Assembly: GCA_038380795.1 (NCBI GenBank)
Contig: CM076262.1
Span: forward strand, 71,382,629-71,446,628
DNA: 64,000 bases
Reading direction: 5' to 3'
Origin: Pyrocephalus nanus
Taxonomy: Eukaryota > Chordata > Aves > Passeriformes > Tyrannidae
Position 1 is the first letter of the stretch, and each line of letters opens with the position of its first letter. Made by a program: the position numbers and the translations under genes. Under the pieces are notes generated by a model that had not been told where the DNA came from, searched no databases, and saw nothing but the letters and a program-made list of their open reading frames with translations. Of the stretch, positions 24,625 to 36,319 are shown piece after piece.

Positions 24625-25265
24625 GGATAAACACAGGGTGATACATATGGGAAAAAAGAGGCATTGCCTCACAGGGATAACAATGGGCTAAGTGCTGGCT
24701 GCTGTCACGGAGCAACACAAGGCTGTAACACAAGGAACCATTGCAGGGATCAGCAGGGGTCAAAGACTCTGACTTATTTTAGGCAGCAAATCAGAAATCC
24801 TCACTCTGCCCCTGTCCAAATCTGTGGTATGCCCACATCCACGAGCAGTTCTGCTCTTCCCACTTTGGAAAAGACATGCAGAAGGGGAATATGTTCAGAG
24901 AAGGATAACAGGTGTGATCCAAGGTATGGGATAGCTTGCTCATATGCAAGAATTAATTAAGCTCGCTCTTTTAACCTTCTCTAATTTTTCAGCCTGGGAG
25001 AGGATTGGTTAAAGACACCCATGATAGAAGCCTCTTAAACTCATTTATGTCTTGGAAGGGGTGATAGTTCACTGTCTCTTCCAGTACAAAACCAAGAAGT
25101 TGTCAAGGTGACAGTTCAGAATAACCAAGGGTGAGTGGTTTTTCCCACGAGGTGGAGCAAAGACCTGGGACTCGTCAGCAGATGCAGGTCTTAAAAGCCC
25201 ACACAGGATCAAGTGGTGACTGAACAAGTTTGCAGAAGGGACAGTCATCCTGGGTAATTAAACAC
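24625..25265 (+). repeat. ancient CR1 LINE fragment (end of ORF2 plus 3' region)
   Basis: A long diverged match to the old amniote CR1 group. Diagnostic blocks in order: GGGTGATACATATGGGAAAA; GTGGTATGCCCACATCCACG with GAGCAGTTCTGCTC, which matches the part of CR1 coding for the end of reverse transcriptase; TTTGGAAAAGACATG; GTTCAGAGAAGGATAACAGG; TGATCCAAGGTATGGGATAG; TTTTTCAGCCTGGGAGAGGA; and later CATTTATGTCTTGG and CCAGTACAAAACCAAGAAGT. Many stops and indels make the coding part dead. It is much older than the CR1 copies at 31.7 and 48.5 kb. Confidence 0.75.
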
Positions 25266-25279
25266 AGAACATTCAGGAA

Positions 25280-28200
25280 ATTCGTGAGTCTTGAACCATT
25301 AGAGTTTGGGGGAATACTCTTGGGAAACAGCATTACAGGCTTGCCCTGTCCCTACATTCTTCACTAAATATTTGCTTTTAGCCAATGTCAGCGAAGGACT
25401 GGATGGACCTTTCAGCTGACTGGAGCTCTTATCCTCACCACAGCCATCATCAGCATGCCAGTGTTATAACCATGTGCTAGGGACAGGAACGTTCATCATA
25501 GAAAATTCCATCATCCTTTAAAAAACAGAGTATCCTGTGGAACTGCTGTAAATGATCTCTGAAGTCTTCACCAGCCCACATCAGGAGGGTAGAGCACAAG
25601 TAAGTGTTTAACCTAAGTGGAATTATGGCAGAAGGCAAATGGCAGAGTTGGCAGTTGCTTATTGAAGCAAATGGACAATTATTCTTTTGCACATTTAGGA
25701 GTTTGTTGAACAGGTTCCTCTTTGAGTGCAATAGAGCTTGCTGGTGTGAGTTCCCAAAGTTACATGTTTTCAGTGGAGTTCCCTCTGATAAACATCCTCC
25801 TTTATCTGAGGTACTATATTGAAAAAACAAACCCAAAACCACAAACCCAACAACAACAAAAAAAGGCAACAACATAATAAGAGTAAAATATGGCATGGGA
25901 GGCAATCTCTCAGGTACAAGTGAATCATCTTCCCTTAGAAAAGTTTTCTGCTATTAGACTTACAGTCAACAAACACGCTTGGGTCAATTTGAATGAGTTC
26001 AGACCCAAATGAGTTCAGACTCGTCCTTTCCAAGTGAAAGCTTTTCATCAATTCAATACCCTGGCATATCCTTTCGTAAATCAGGAGAAAGCAAATGGTC
26101 TTGTAGCAACACCCTTGTTCCCTGAGTGAATCTTTCTGACTGGTCCTCAGCTAGAACCCCTGGCTCCTGAAAGTGGAGATGGAAAAGATCCAATAAGCGA
26201 GTTAATCCTTCCTGACGTGGGATGTCCAAAATGATGGCTGCAGCAGTTCCATACCACCACCACCACCAACTGTCCTAATTTCTGCCCAATATTTCCCCAG
26301 TTTCTGTCCAGCAATCCTCATTTACTCTTTGGAGCCTTCCAAAGACAGTTTTAAAGCACATGGATCCTTCAAACATAATACTTGCTGTCAGTGGAAAGAT
26401 AAGCATGCACAATTGTTTTTCTTGATACAGAGTTGAAGGCTTTTATTCTGGATGCAAGTGTGGATCGTAGCCCACTATAGAGCCTTGTCACAAATCAGGA
26501 GCAGAGATTTACTTTCCCTCCTTTACAGGAAACCTAACCTATGTGCAAGTGCTGAATACTTATATGTGGGCTTGTAAGTGAGCTTGGTCCAACACCCTTA
26601 ACCCCTGGCAAAACTTTTATTTGGTAACGTCACTTGGAAGATAAATCACTCTAATGGGAGGTATGAAGGTAAACTAAAATAGGGATGTTAATTTGGAGTG
26701 GGTGTGCCTTTCCTTTCACTGGGTCTGGATTTGTTGCTTTCCCCCTCCCTGTGGCTGAGGAAGAGCAGGTGGGCTGCTCAGCTCACACTGGGTGCCTGGG
26801 TGTGTGTCCTCAGCTGTCAGTCCGGTCCTTACCCTCTCTTTTCACCAAATGACAAACAAGCCTAGAGGAATTTAAACCTGCTGGTTTTGTTCTGTTAAGA
26901 AATACTGACCACAAACCTGTTTTTCTTGCTTCCTTGATGGAGAGGTAAAGACAGTATATGGAGAGGGAACTGAAGACAAAGGGCTGCATCAAACTGATGT
27001 CTGTGCCTGCAGATGTGTGGAAGGGCAGCTAGAAGTCTGAAACAGGCCTGGTTTTGAAAGCAGTGGAGGAAAAGAGCATGACAGCAAAAAAAAAAAAATA
27101 AAAAAATTAAAAATAAAACCAAAACATAAAAAACCGGCTGCAAAGACAGAGTTGGGCAAAAGCTTTTTATGAGAAGAGCCATATACACATATGGGGTAAA
27201 TTAGTGAGAAAGGGCATGGAAAAAAACCCCCATCTTAAATGTATATTTAAAAGCAAAAGAGCAAGGGAGGAGAAGAAGAGACAAGGAATGTTGCTAAAGA
27301 AACACAACGAGGGAGACACAGTGTAGGAGACAGCAGGAAATGGTAGCAAAATAGCTACCATGGCTGCAGGAACAATGCTGAACTTAACTTGTCCTTGTCT
27401 ACACTTGCAGCTAATTCACATTCAGCCCTGGTTCGGCCACTCCTGTTGCTGACACCTGTTGTCAGCAGTCGGTAATTTCTTTTTTCGGGACAAGCCTACA
27501 TTGCCCTGGAGCTCAGAAAGGGCCTTAAATTAGACTTAATTCTATTCAGATGTAGTTAGCAGTATTTAATTAGCACAGTCCTGAAGCAAAAGTCAGTCTA
27601 TTCCTTGGATCACTGGAGTACATTCTGGATACTTTCCATATTGCTGCAGGAGTCTGACCTTTAATTTTTTTTTTTTAATCTTTAGCCCAAGAAATGTGCT
27701 GGGGCTTTTCAAGCACTTTCAGAGTAGGGGCCACATCTTAATAGACAGATTCCTTTGCAGACGGCTTCCTGCTCGTTTGCAATTGCAAAACTTCACTGAG
27801 GCAATTACCATGATTGCAGACATGGGAATGTGACATTAGGAAAGCATTTAATGTATTCTCAGCATCTGGTACAGTACTGCTGCAGATGGAAACCACGGGG
27901 AGATGCCAGCACTACGGGTAGGACTCAACTTGCTTAATTTGACTGACTAGAAGTTTGTATCCAGTCTGAACTGGACACACAGGTACTCTCTGTAGCCTCG
28001 AACACAGGCACATCCAGAGGGGGATTCACCTGTCCCACTTGGTGTCCCAGAGTAGAGGGATGATGTGTCTTCTGATAGTGCTCCACTCTTCTGTGAAAGC
28101 AGGAATCCCATAGTAGGCAGCAGCTAAAATTTGGTGGCTTGAATCCTGTCCTCTGTGATCACTGTGATTTTCACAGACCACTGGAAGCTGCCCCAGAAAT

Positions 28201-31200
28201 GACGAGCCAGTGATAATTTCACCTCCATGGACTGCTAGCTGACCAACTATGAAACCTTCAGCTTGCCAGAAGAGCTCAGCTTCCCAGAAAATGATGCAGG
28301 AGCTGGCAAGAAGATACTTTATGGGAATAAGAAGAAAGGGGGTGTATCAGCAGTCATGGAAACAAATCCCATCCTTTAGATTAAAAGCCTTGGCTGTGTT
28401 ATCCAAGTAGAGAAGGATGCTCTAGGAGCTATTTCCTTTAACTTTGCTGCTTTCTCATTCATTTTCTTATGTATTTTCTCCCCCATTTCTACAGAGACAC
28501 CTATGCCACATGGCTAGAGCATCATCCTCCTTTAATCCTTTCTTAAATGGAGGTTCAGACAAGACTACTGAACTGATTCTCTTAGAGCCTGTTAGTTCTC
28601 CTTTGGTGAAACATTTTAATTTTGAATGACATAATTATATATGAGAACAAAAAATAGAGAGAATTAATAACATATATATATATATTAATTTAAAAAATAC
28701 CTATGTTTCAAGCCCTGAACAAGAAACAACCCCAAAAGACAATAAGGAAGCATCAGCCTGGGTGACTTGGGAGAGCTTTTGGTTGTGGTGCAGGTGTAAC
28801 CTGAAATGAGGGTGCTGTATGAGCTCTGTGCTGTGGGAGAGGTCACAGCCATGATTTGAAAGGATTGATTCCTTCTCCTTTCTGGAAAGGAAGAGTTTGG
28901 GCATCTTCATGGCTGTGGGTCTTGAGAGGAAAGGCTGCTTCTGAAACGGTGCAGACTCAAACCCTCACTGTCCCTCCTTCATAACCAACTTAACCTGAGG
29001 CACTGCCACAACCCAGCTCAGTGCTGCCAAATCATCTGGATGATTCCTCCCCCAAAAATCTTTTTTTTTGTTATTTGTTTTCCTGATTTTCAGTTTCCTT
29101 TTAAAGAATGCTTAATGTTGAATTGGGAATAAGTGGGTCAAGGGTGGCGAGGGACAGAACCCCCTTAAATTGGCTTTGTGGCATTGCAGTGAAGTTGTGA
29201 AGGGGATGGTGCAGCAAAATGTGATGTTTAACCATGCCCTGCCGGGGCTGGAGCTGGGAGTTCAGCTCTGGGTTGCCAGGTTTTTGGGACAGGAGACCAT
29301 CCCTTTGCAGCCCTGCTGAAGCTGAGGAGTGGTGTGTGGCCCATCTTTAGACCACACCACTTCTCCTCCAGGTTTTTGGGGAGCTCTGTGGGGCACAGGG
29401 GCTTGGGATAACTCGCTTATGCAATACAGGCTGTATCTGTTTGCTGCTGCCAGATTGTGGAAATCTGCAAATAATTGCAAAGGCTGCCAGTTTAATTGGA
29501 TTGTGGTGTATTTGCACAGATGGGTGAAGTCTTCCAGGACAATATTTTCCAGAGGGACTCAGTAGTCTCTCAGCTTGAAGATACTCAGTGTGAGAGACCT
29601 TAAAAGCAATGAGTTTCCACAATTTTTTTTTTTTCAAGAGAAGCACCCCCAAACTGAAATAATCCAAACCATCAATCACCCAGAAATCCCTTGCCCCAGA
29701 GACCTTGAAATTGGGGATCTTCCACAGCAGCTTGATGTAAGCCAAACTAAATTCATAAAAATAATACAACACATCTTAACACATCATTTGCTCAGCAGAA
29801 AATTCCAGTGTGAATGTGCATGTGTGCAGGCATTTTTACAGGAAGTGTAATGAATAAATGAATATTTGTAAAATAAGAGAAGGAGGAAAAGAAAGACATT
29901 CTATTTCATGTGCAAAGTTGGCTGTTGTTGTTGTTGTTGTTATTTTTTAATGAGGTACAAAATGTTACTGTGGAACACTGTCCCTGTGTGCTCTGGCCTT
30001 TTTCCAGGCCTAGAGCTAAGTACTTATTGGGGAAAAGCAAGCATTGTACTTGGTTTTCTGAAAGAAAGGCTGTTATCACTTGTTAGAAGATGAAAAGGAA
30101 AAGAATCAAATTACTTATTAATTAAATAAAAACTCTGTAACGCTGCTCAGAAGTAACTAGCCCCCAGGGCCAAAGTTACAGATGTCCTGTATTTGAATGT
30201 ACAAAAGAAACCCATTTTATTAGCATTATCATCAGCTTTTTCTACTAATAATTTGAAAGGAGACAAGAAAGCTCTAGTAGATAATGCTGTTCTCACTGAA
30301 AGATGTCACTAAATCACCCTTACAAAAATAAGTAACTCGTAAAAAGAAATAAATGGCCATTGCAAAACGCTGCTAGGATCATTCACAGACGGGGTAGGAC
30401 CGACTTAAAATCAGTTCAGTTAAATCAAAGCGGTTTTCACCAGCAGAAAAATGATGTAGCTACAAGAGCTATTATGTAGCTACCTGTTCCACAGCCTCCC
30501 CACCCTCACAGTAAAGAATTTTAAAAGAATTATGTAGCGAAATGTAGCTATTATTGGGAATGTGACCTTGGAGGTCTGTGACTGAATGAAGAAGCTGAGA
30601 TGCCCTAGCGCTAAAGCCGCTCTCAAAAACAGGACTTGAGCAGCTGTGAACGAAAGCTGGTCGGCTTTACAAAGTCCTCCTAAATACTTCTCCAGATCGC
30701 GTGTTCAGAGCTGAAGTCAGCTTTCCACTTCTCTAGCCAAAGTGGACCTTGGCTCCCAGTGTGAGCACTTCTCACTTCTTTGCCTTGTCAAATAGGTTTT
30801 TTTGTCTCAAAGCTCATGGTCCTGCAGCCGTGCTACTGCTAAAGAGCTTTGAATCTTTCCTTTACAACAGAACGAACTTCTGGTTCCTGTGGATAAGGAG
30901 GAAGAGTCAAAAGAGATGCTAGAGAACGCCAGGAATACAAGGACTTATTTTAGGATCTTGTTATAGAGATCCAAAGTGCAATTTTTGAGTCAGACGATAG
31001 GTTTTGTTGCTTCTATGATTTCCCACCTGTCTTTTGCAGACTTGGGTTGGGGGGCAACAGGAGAAAAGGAGAATTTCCTGGGCCTCTCAGAGTATTAGCT
31101 ATGTTTTGTTGTTGTCATTCAAGCTATTAAATATAAACTGCGATATTTGCGAAGCTGTCTTTGTCCTTTGCAAACATCTTGAGTGAAAGTTGTTCCCAAA

Positions 31201-31690
31201 AAGCCTTTCAAACTAGAGATAACAAGGTGACAAATCCTTTAAAGTGATGCTTTCAGGTACTCCTCTCTGAATACATGTCCCAGTTTAGCTGCTGGCAGCC
31301 AGAACAAAGGGAGTAACCAGGCAGCTTGTGAGAGTCAAAAACCACAACAGATTAGGCCTCGGCTCAGAGAAATGTTTAACTCCTTCTGAGGGAAACCCAG
31401 AGCATGTGCTGGTAAATAGAAGGGCTCTCTTTTTCCATCTTTCTCCTAAGCCACTGAAACCATGTCCACAGTGCGTTTTTGCACTAGGCTGGCTTCAGTG
31501 AAATAATTTTTGACTTGCCAGCTTACCCTACTTTTTTAGGCTTGGCTGGTTTGGATTATCAGTGAATAGGGCTAGGAGCACCAAGCAGGATGCAGCCTGT
31601 TGGTAACTGGGCTCAGGGGGGCTCTTGCCCTGGCAGGAGTACCACTGGTGGGCATGGCAATGGATAATGGTACAGCACTTCTGTACTGTA
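25280..31690. other. non-coding flank, no gene seen
   Basis: No exon supported. Contents are simple repeats: a short (CAC)n at 26,254-26,269, an A-rich tract near 27,088-27,120, a (TA)n tract at 28,671-28,685 and (GTT)n at 29,923-29,941. The 141-codon antisense open frame at 29,347-29,772 has no recognisable motif. A small group of repeated ATGTAGC words lies at 30,454-30,548. Confidence 0.5.
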
Positions 31691-31699
31691 CAAGTACAG

Positions 31700-31963
31700 A
31701 AGGACAAGGGGGAATGGCTTCAAACTGAAAGACAGTAGGTTTAGATTGGATATTAGGAAAAAGTCTTCCCTGGGAGAGTGGGCAGGCCCTGGCACAGGTT
31801 GCCCAGGGGAGCTGTGGCTGCCCCTGGATCCCTGGGAGTGTCCAAGGCCAGGTTGGATGGAGCTCTGAGCCATCTTGTCCAGTGAAAGGTGTCGCTGCTC
31901 AGGCAGCATGATTGCATCTTTAAGGTCTGTTCCAAGCCAGGACATTCTGTGATTCTATGATTA
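31700..31963 (+). repeat. CR1 LINE 3' end, fairly intact
   Basis: A clear CR1 3' region: GGACAAGGGGGAATGGCTTC, AAACTGAAAGACAGTAGGTT, TAGATTGGATATTAGGAAAA, GGCACAGGTTGCCCAGGGGA, GCTGTGGCTGCCCCTGGATC, AAGGCCAGGTTGGATGGAGC, TTTAAGGTCTGTTCCAAGCC, ending with ATTCTGTGATTCTATGATTA. The terminal ATTCTATG-type repeat is the hallmark of the family. The copy is 5'-truncated and non-coding. Confidence 0.9.
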
Positions 31964-33281
31964 TATTAAAAGCGAATCACCTACCTCATAATGATTTTCC
32001 TGTTGCCAGCTGCTTGCAGAATCCACTTTCAAATTTTCTCTGAAATAACATCCCGTTACTGTAGGTTAATGCCCTGGCTTTTGCATCCCAGAGTTGTACA
32101 ATTCCCTTGCTAGGTTGGTTAACACAAACAAGATGTGGCACTCTACAAACAGAGCATTTCCAACGGCTAAAAGTCTAAACAGATTAGGAAAACGGTGAGG
32201 GAAGACACGTAGGTGCCAAGAGTTGCAGCAATGTGCAATAACAGTGGCCAAGGGAAGCCAGAACCAGAACTCAGATCTCAAGCCCTGATAGTAATCTGTT
32301 ACTTAATGCCATCATTTTGGTATGTGAGATGGGTCATCTTCCTTAAAGGGGTTAGAAAGTAGCCAGACCAGTTCCTCTGTTTACATAAGGAAGATGTTTG
32401 CAGACCTCTTGATCCTAAGGCAATTAATATAGGCCATTGGGGAAAGAAAAAAAAAAAAAAAGGAAAAAAAAAAAAAAAGAGAAAAATTACAAGAAAAAAG
32501 AAATGGAAAAAGAAAAAGGAAAACTGGGCTAGATTCTCATGTAAACGGCACCCAGAATGCCTCAAATTGTAACAGATGCAGATGTTTTTATATTGGGTTA
32601 TTTTTTTGGTGAGCAACCTCTTTGTGGTCAGCTGTAAGCATCACATTTACATAGTTCAGTATTTCTGAAAATGCCTATTGCTTGAAGCTGGGATCCTACC
32701 AAATGAAAACAAAACACAACACTAATGAAAAATAACAAGCTCGTCCAACAACATTCAGTAAGTGACTTAGAGATTAGTGCTGCGTTCTGGAAAAAAAAAA
32801 AAATTATCCAGGCACCGCATAATTTCATGCACTAAAAACTTTTAACATTTCAGAGGAACATAGCATATGACACGGGGTGTTTTTATTTAATGAATGGCTG
32901 TAAGAAACGGGGCCAGCATCCCTTCTCACAGATGAACGCCCCGTGCCAAGAGCGTTGCTGCACAATGTGTCATCACTTGGGAACCTAAAGAATTGCACTT
33001 GAGAAAACATTGCTACAAAATATCATCCCCTTCCCAGAAAGGTTCACTTCAGGCTTTGTAGAAAAAAAAAAAACAGGACAGCTCATTTCCACTGAATAAA
33101 TATAATTCATCTTGTTGGGAAACTTTCTTAAAGGCGTAGGTGGCGAAGCGAGGGGCTGGAAAACTGGGGAAGTGTCATAGTGACAATAATAGTTCATGGT
33201 TGTTGCTACTCAGCTCTTGCACTGAGCCTTGTGTACTCAGGGGACTTCACAAACACAGAGCAGTTAATCCCCTCTGCACCC

Positions 33282-33371
33282 TGGGGTGGGGGCAAGGGGT
33301 TGCTGGAGGTTTTAGGGGGTCTGTGCAGAGGTGGGGAGGGGATAGGAGGGGAACAAAGGGGAGGGAAGGGA
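33282..33371 (+). repeat. G-rich tract with G-quadruplex potential
   Basis: Many runs of three to five G within 90 bases (GGGGTGGGGG, AGGGGGT, GTGGGGAGGGGATAGGAGGG, AAAGGGGAGGGAAGGG). Several sets of four G-runs with short loops fit the general quadruplex rule. No gene is attached. Confidence 0.55.
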
Positions 33372-33479
33372 AGTTTAGATGCCATGAGAAGCCTCTAATT
33401 AAGATTCTTATGTTATAAACTTGCTCTTCTAACAAAGTGGCATAGTTTATATGATGTATTAAATGGGAATTCTGTTCCA

Positions 33480-33600
33480 ATCCACCTGGGTGCAGAGGGG
33501 AACCAGGTTCTAAAACATTCCCATGAACGACATTAAGGCACAAACGAGGCCAGATGTTGGATCCCAAAGCGACAACTCAGCTTTATTTTGAAAGAAGGAA
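33480..33600 (-). mobile_element. possible LTR end (R/U5-like), antisense
   Basis: Read on the minus strand there is a poly(A) signal, TCAAAATAAAGCTGAGTTGT, followed by CGCTTTGGGATCCAACATCT and GCCTCGTTTGTGCC. This layout resembles the R-U5 part of an ERV LTR. It might instead be the 3' end of an unrelated minus-strand transcript. No PBS or LTR partner was found. Confidence 0.25.
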
Positions 33601-35389
33601 GATAGAAAAGTAGAAAAGAGCTAAGGGTAAGTGTTAAAGCCCAGGACAGGAGTTACCACCGCCGTGAAGTACTCCTGGCTTGCAAGCTGGGAGATCTCCC
33701 TCGGGCTTCTTCCCTGCTTGCCTTGTAGCCTTGGAGGAGCAAAGTGGCAGGCAGGGGCACAGAGTGGCACAGTCCCCCTCACAGATACCCAGGCACAGCC
33801 TTGCTGAGGCTTTTTAGCTCCATCCTCGAGGCAATGGAGAAGTGGATTCCATGTTTTAATCAGTCCATTACAAAGTCTTACACAGATGGAGTTAGACTGG
33901 ACTGAAATGCTTTCATTCATCTGGTGTGTTTTCTTCAGAGAAATTAGGCCTGTTTACAGCAAGCAATCAATTTGCTGATTAAAGCCTCGCTTCTCCAACA
34001 GTAGTGTTAGCTGGGATAACTCAACATTATTGTGTGTGAGTGCGTGTATTTATTTTTAGTGACTGCATATGAACATTCTTGTTCCCTGGTGTGAAAAAGG
34101 AAAAGTTGGTTACAGAAGGGTGCATTGCTGCTGGCTTCAGCTGCTTCGAGAGCAGTTTAAGCTCACTCCTATTTTACACTTCAAAAAAAATAATAAAAAA
34201 AAAATTGTCTGAGCCATACCAGGAGTCTTCCCTGAGATAAAATCAGGGCATTTTAGAAGGACTTCTTCTTTAGCAGGTCAACGGAAGGCTGGTGACAACC
34301 AGAGAGCTCCAAAGAGAAAAGAATGAGTACTTTCAGGGCTAATAATTTAACCTGTATCTCCCACAGACATAACTGTATAACCTGCCCCGGAGTTATGGCA
34401 CAGAGAAGGCACTTCTGACAGATTACCTGCTTTTTAAAACAAATCCCATTATGCACACCCGAGGCCAGCATCCTCTCAGAATCCCCTGAACCAGTCCTCA
34501 CACCCTGAGCCCAAGCCAAGGGTTGTGCAGGTGTGTGACGTCCCTGGGCACATCTGTTCCCACCTGCAGCGAGGGGAAAGGAGAGCAGAGGTCCCCAGCA
34601 GCGCCAGGCAGCAGGGATGAGAGCAGGGGGACAGCCCAGGCTGGCAGTGGGGATGCTGTCAGGAGGGAGGTGAGTCCTGGTGCGGGTCTGATCTCTGTCC
34701 TTAGGCTCCCTCTAGAGTCTACATCAAATGAGCAAAAGGTCCCAAACTCCACTTGCAGAGGAGGGTGGCATCTCTTAGCCTTGCCTGGCACTGCTCTGCT
34801 CCTGGATGCTGCTGGGTTATGCCCCACGGCCTTTGTAAGCTGAAATAGCCTTTTCCTTCCCGATGGTCCCTGCTGCTGAACCTCGTTGAGCCCTAATCCT
34901 GCCCAGAAAGGTTCCTGTTAAGCACGTTATGAATATTCCCAGTGTGCTAAGGTGAATTCCTGGGGCCTGCACCTCAAATCTCACGGTGGCTTTACCCCAC
35001 ATCACTTAAAGAAATTAGCAATTTGCTTGAAAAACTGGGGAGTTGTGAAAACGGCATCGACTCAGTAACAGCTGAGGTGGGTTAAGAGCAAACTTCCTCA
35101 AGCCTTCAGCTTTCAAATGGGTCATGCCATGCCCCTGCCTTCTTTATCCTCAATTTTGGAAAACAAGTCCTGTGGAGGAGCTGAGGTATTATTCCCAATC
35201 TCCCCACTATTTGCAAGGGAATATTTTAAATCCCAAGCAACCCAGACGCTTTATGTGAGCAGTTCAGACGTGCTTTGCTGGTTCACTTGAGAGCCCTATG
35301 AAGTGCTGGGAAAGGAGGGTGGCCAAGAAGAAGACAGGAAGCTTGCCGAGGTGATTCTGGAGGAAAGAAAAACAGCGAGCAGCTCTGCC

Positions 35390-35985
35390 AGGGGAAAAGC
35401 CCAAACAAGAGAGAGGCGAGGGGCAGCGGGAAGAGAGGGGACAGGGTGTTCAGACGCTGTTAGAGGAGCCAGGACATTCTTCGCACGGACCTCCCTGTAA
35501 ACACTCCTCCCTCCTTCCCGGTTCACTCCCCCGAGTTTTGTTTGGGGCTTGGGTTTTGTTGTTGTTTGTTTTCCTTTCTTTTTTTTTCTAATCCTCCCCT
35601 CCGATCTTCGACTGGCCGCATCTTCATCTTAAACGGTCGCAGAGGGAGTTAAAACCGGCCAAGGGGAGGCTGGAGCTTTGCGGGGGCACTTGGGATCTCG
35701 CCCCCCCCCTCCTTATCCCCACCCCGCACACCACGCACCGCCTCCCCCCGCAGCCCCACTGCTGTGCCCCTCTTTTGCAAGACGATGGCGCTCTGATCTT
35801 TCCACAGCTTTTACTCCGGCACTCTCTCCAGTATATTTTTTTCCTGTTTTTTTTTTTTTTTTTTTTTCCACGCTTCACTGCTACTACGGGCGGGCGCCTG
35901 ACTCTCTCCCGATTTGCTGCAGCCATCGGGGGTGCCTGACTGTAAACAAAACACTTTAGATCATGGCAAGGTCGCTGCAGACACA

Positions 35986-36024
<39 letters not shown>

Positions 36025-36310
36025 CTCCTTTCCAGCGGCAGCGATTTAAGGTGGAATGACGAGACCGCATCGAAGTGAAAGGAGGGGGACGAGCCGAAAG
36101 AGACGTGGGGACAGACCCGAGCCCGGAGAACGGCGGCGGATGCTCCAGGGATGCGGATGGAATTTTAACCCCTTTCCTGATCATTTGTCCCAGCGCGACC
36201 CCATCGTTTTCGGCCGCTCGGGCTGGGGTACCACGGCTAGGAGGGTACACCCCCTCCCCCTCTCCCTCTTCCTAGCCCCTAGGAGCGCAAGGGAGAGTGC
36301 TAGAGAAGGA
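35390..36310. promoter_or_regulatory. CpG-rich block, unassigned promoter candidate
   Basis: The block is sharply richer in G, C and CpG than the AT-rich flank, with CCGGTTCACTCCC, ACGGTCGCAGAGG, CATCGAAGTG, GCCCGGAGAACGGCGGCGGA and TTTTCGGCCGCTCGGG. It lies about 2.2 kb upstream of the CDKN1B start. In human the neighbour upstream of CDKN1B is GPR19 on the opposite strand, so a GPR19 5' exon or promoter is a reasonable guess, but no GPR19 coding sequence is present. It also holds a T(36) run followed by an acceptor-like CTCCTTTCCAG ending at 36,035. Confidence 0.45.
35989..36024. repeat. T(36) homopolymer
   Basis: A run of 36 T inside the CpG-rich block. With the following CTCCTTTCCAG it forms an extreme pyrimidine tract plus AG. 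No exon has been shown downstream. Confidence 0.85.
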
Positions 36311-36319
36311 TAGAGGGAT

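Larger units (their letters stand above)
31970..35380. other. non-coding flank upstream of CpG block
   Basis: No exon supported. An A-rich tract with G interruptions lies at about 32,446-32,480 and A-runs at 32,790-32,802 and 33,061-33,073. A G-rich tract and a possible LTR end are listed separately. Minus-strand open frames at 33,247-33,567 and 34,498-34,827 are not recognisable. Confidence 0.5.

Noticed and set aside
35624..36250. 208-codon minus-strand frame
   Set aside because: It contains two long Lys runs from T-tracts and GC-rich filler. No known protein.
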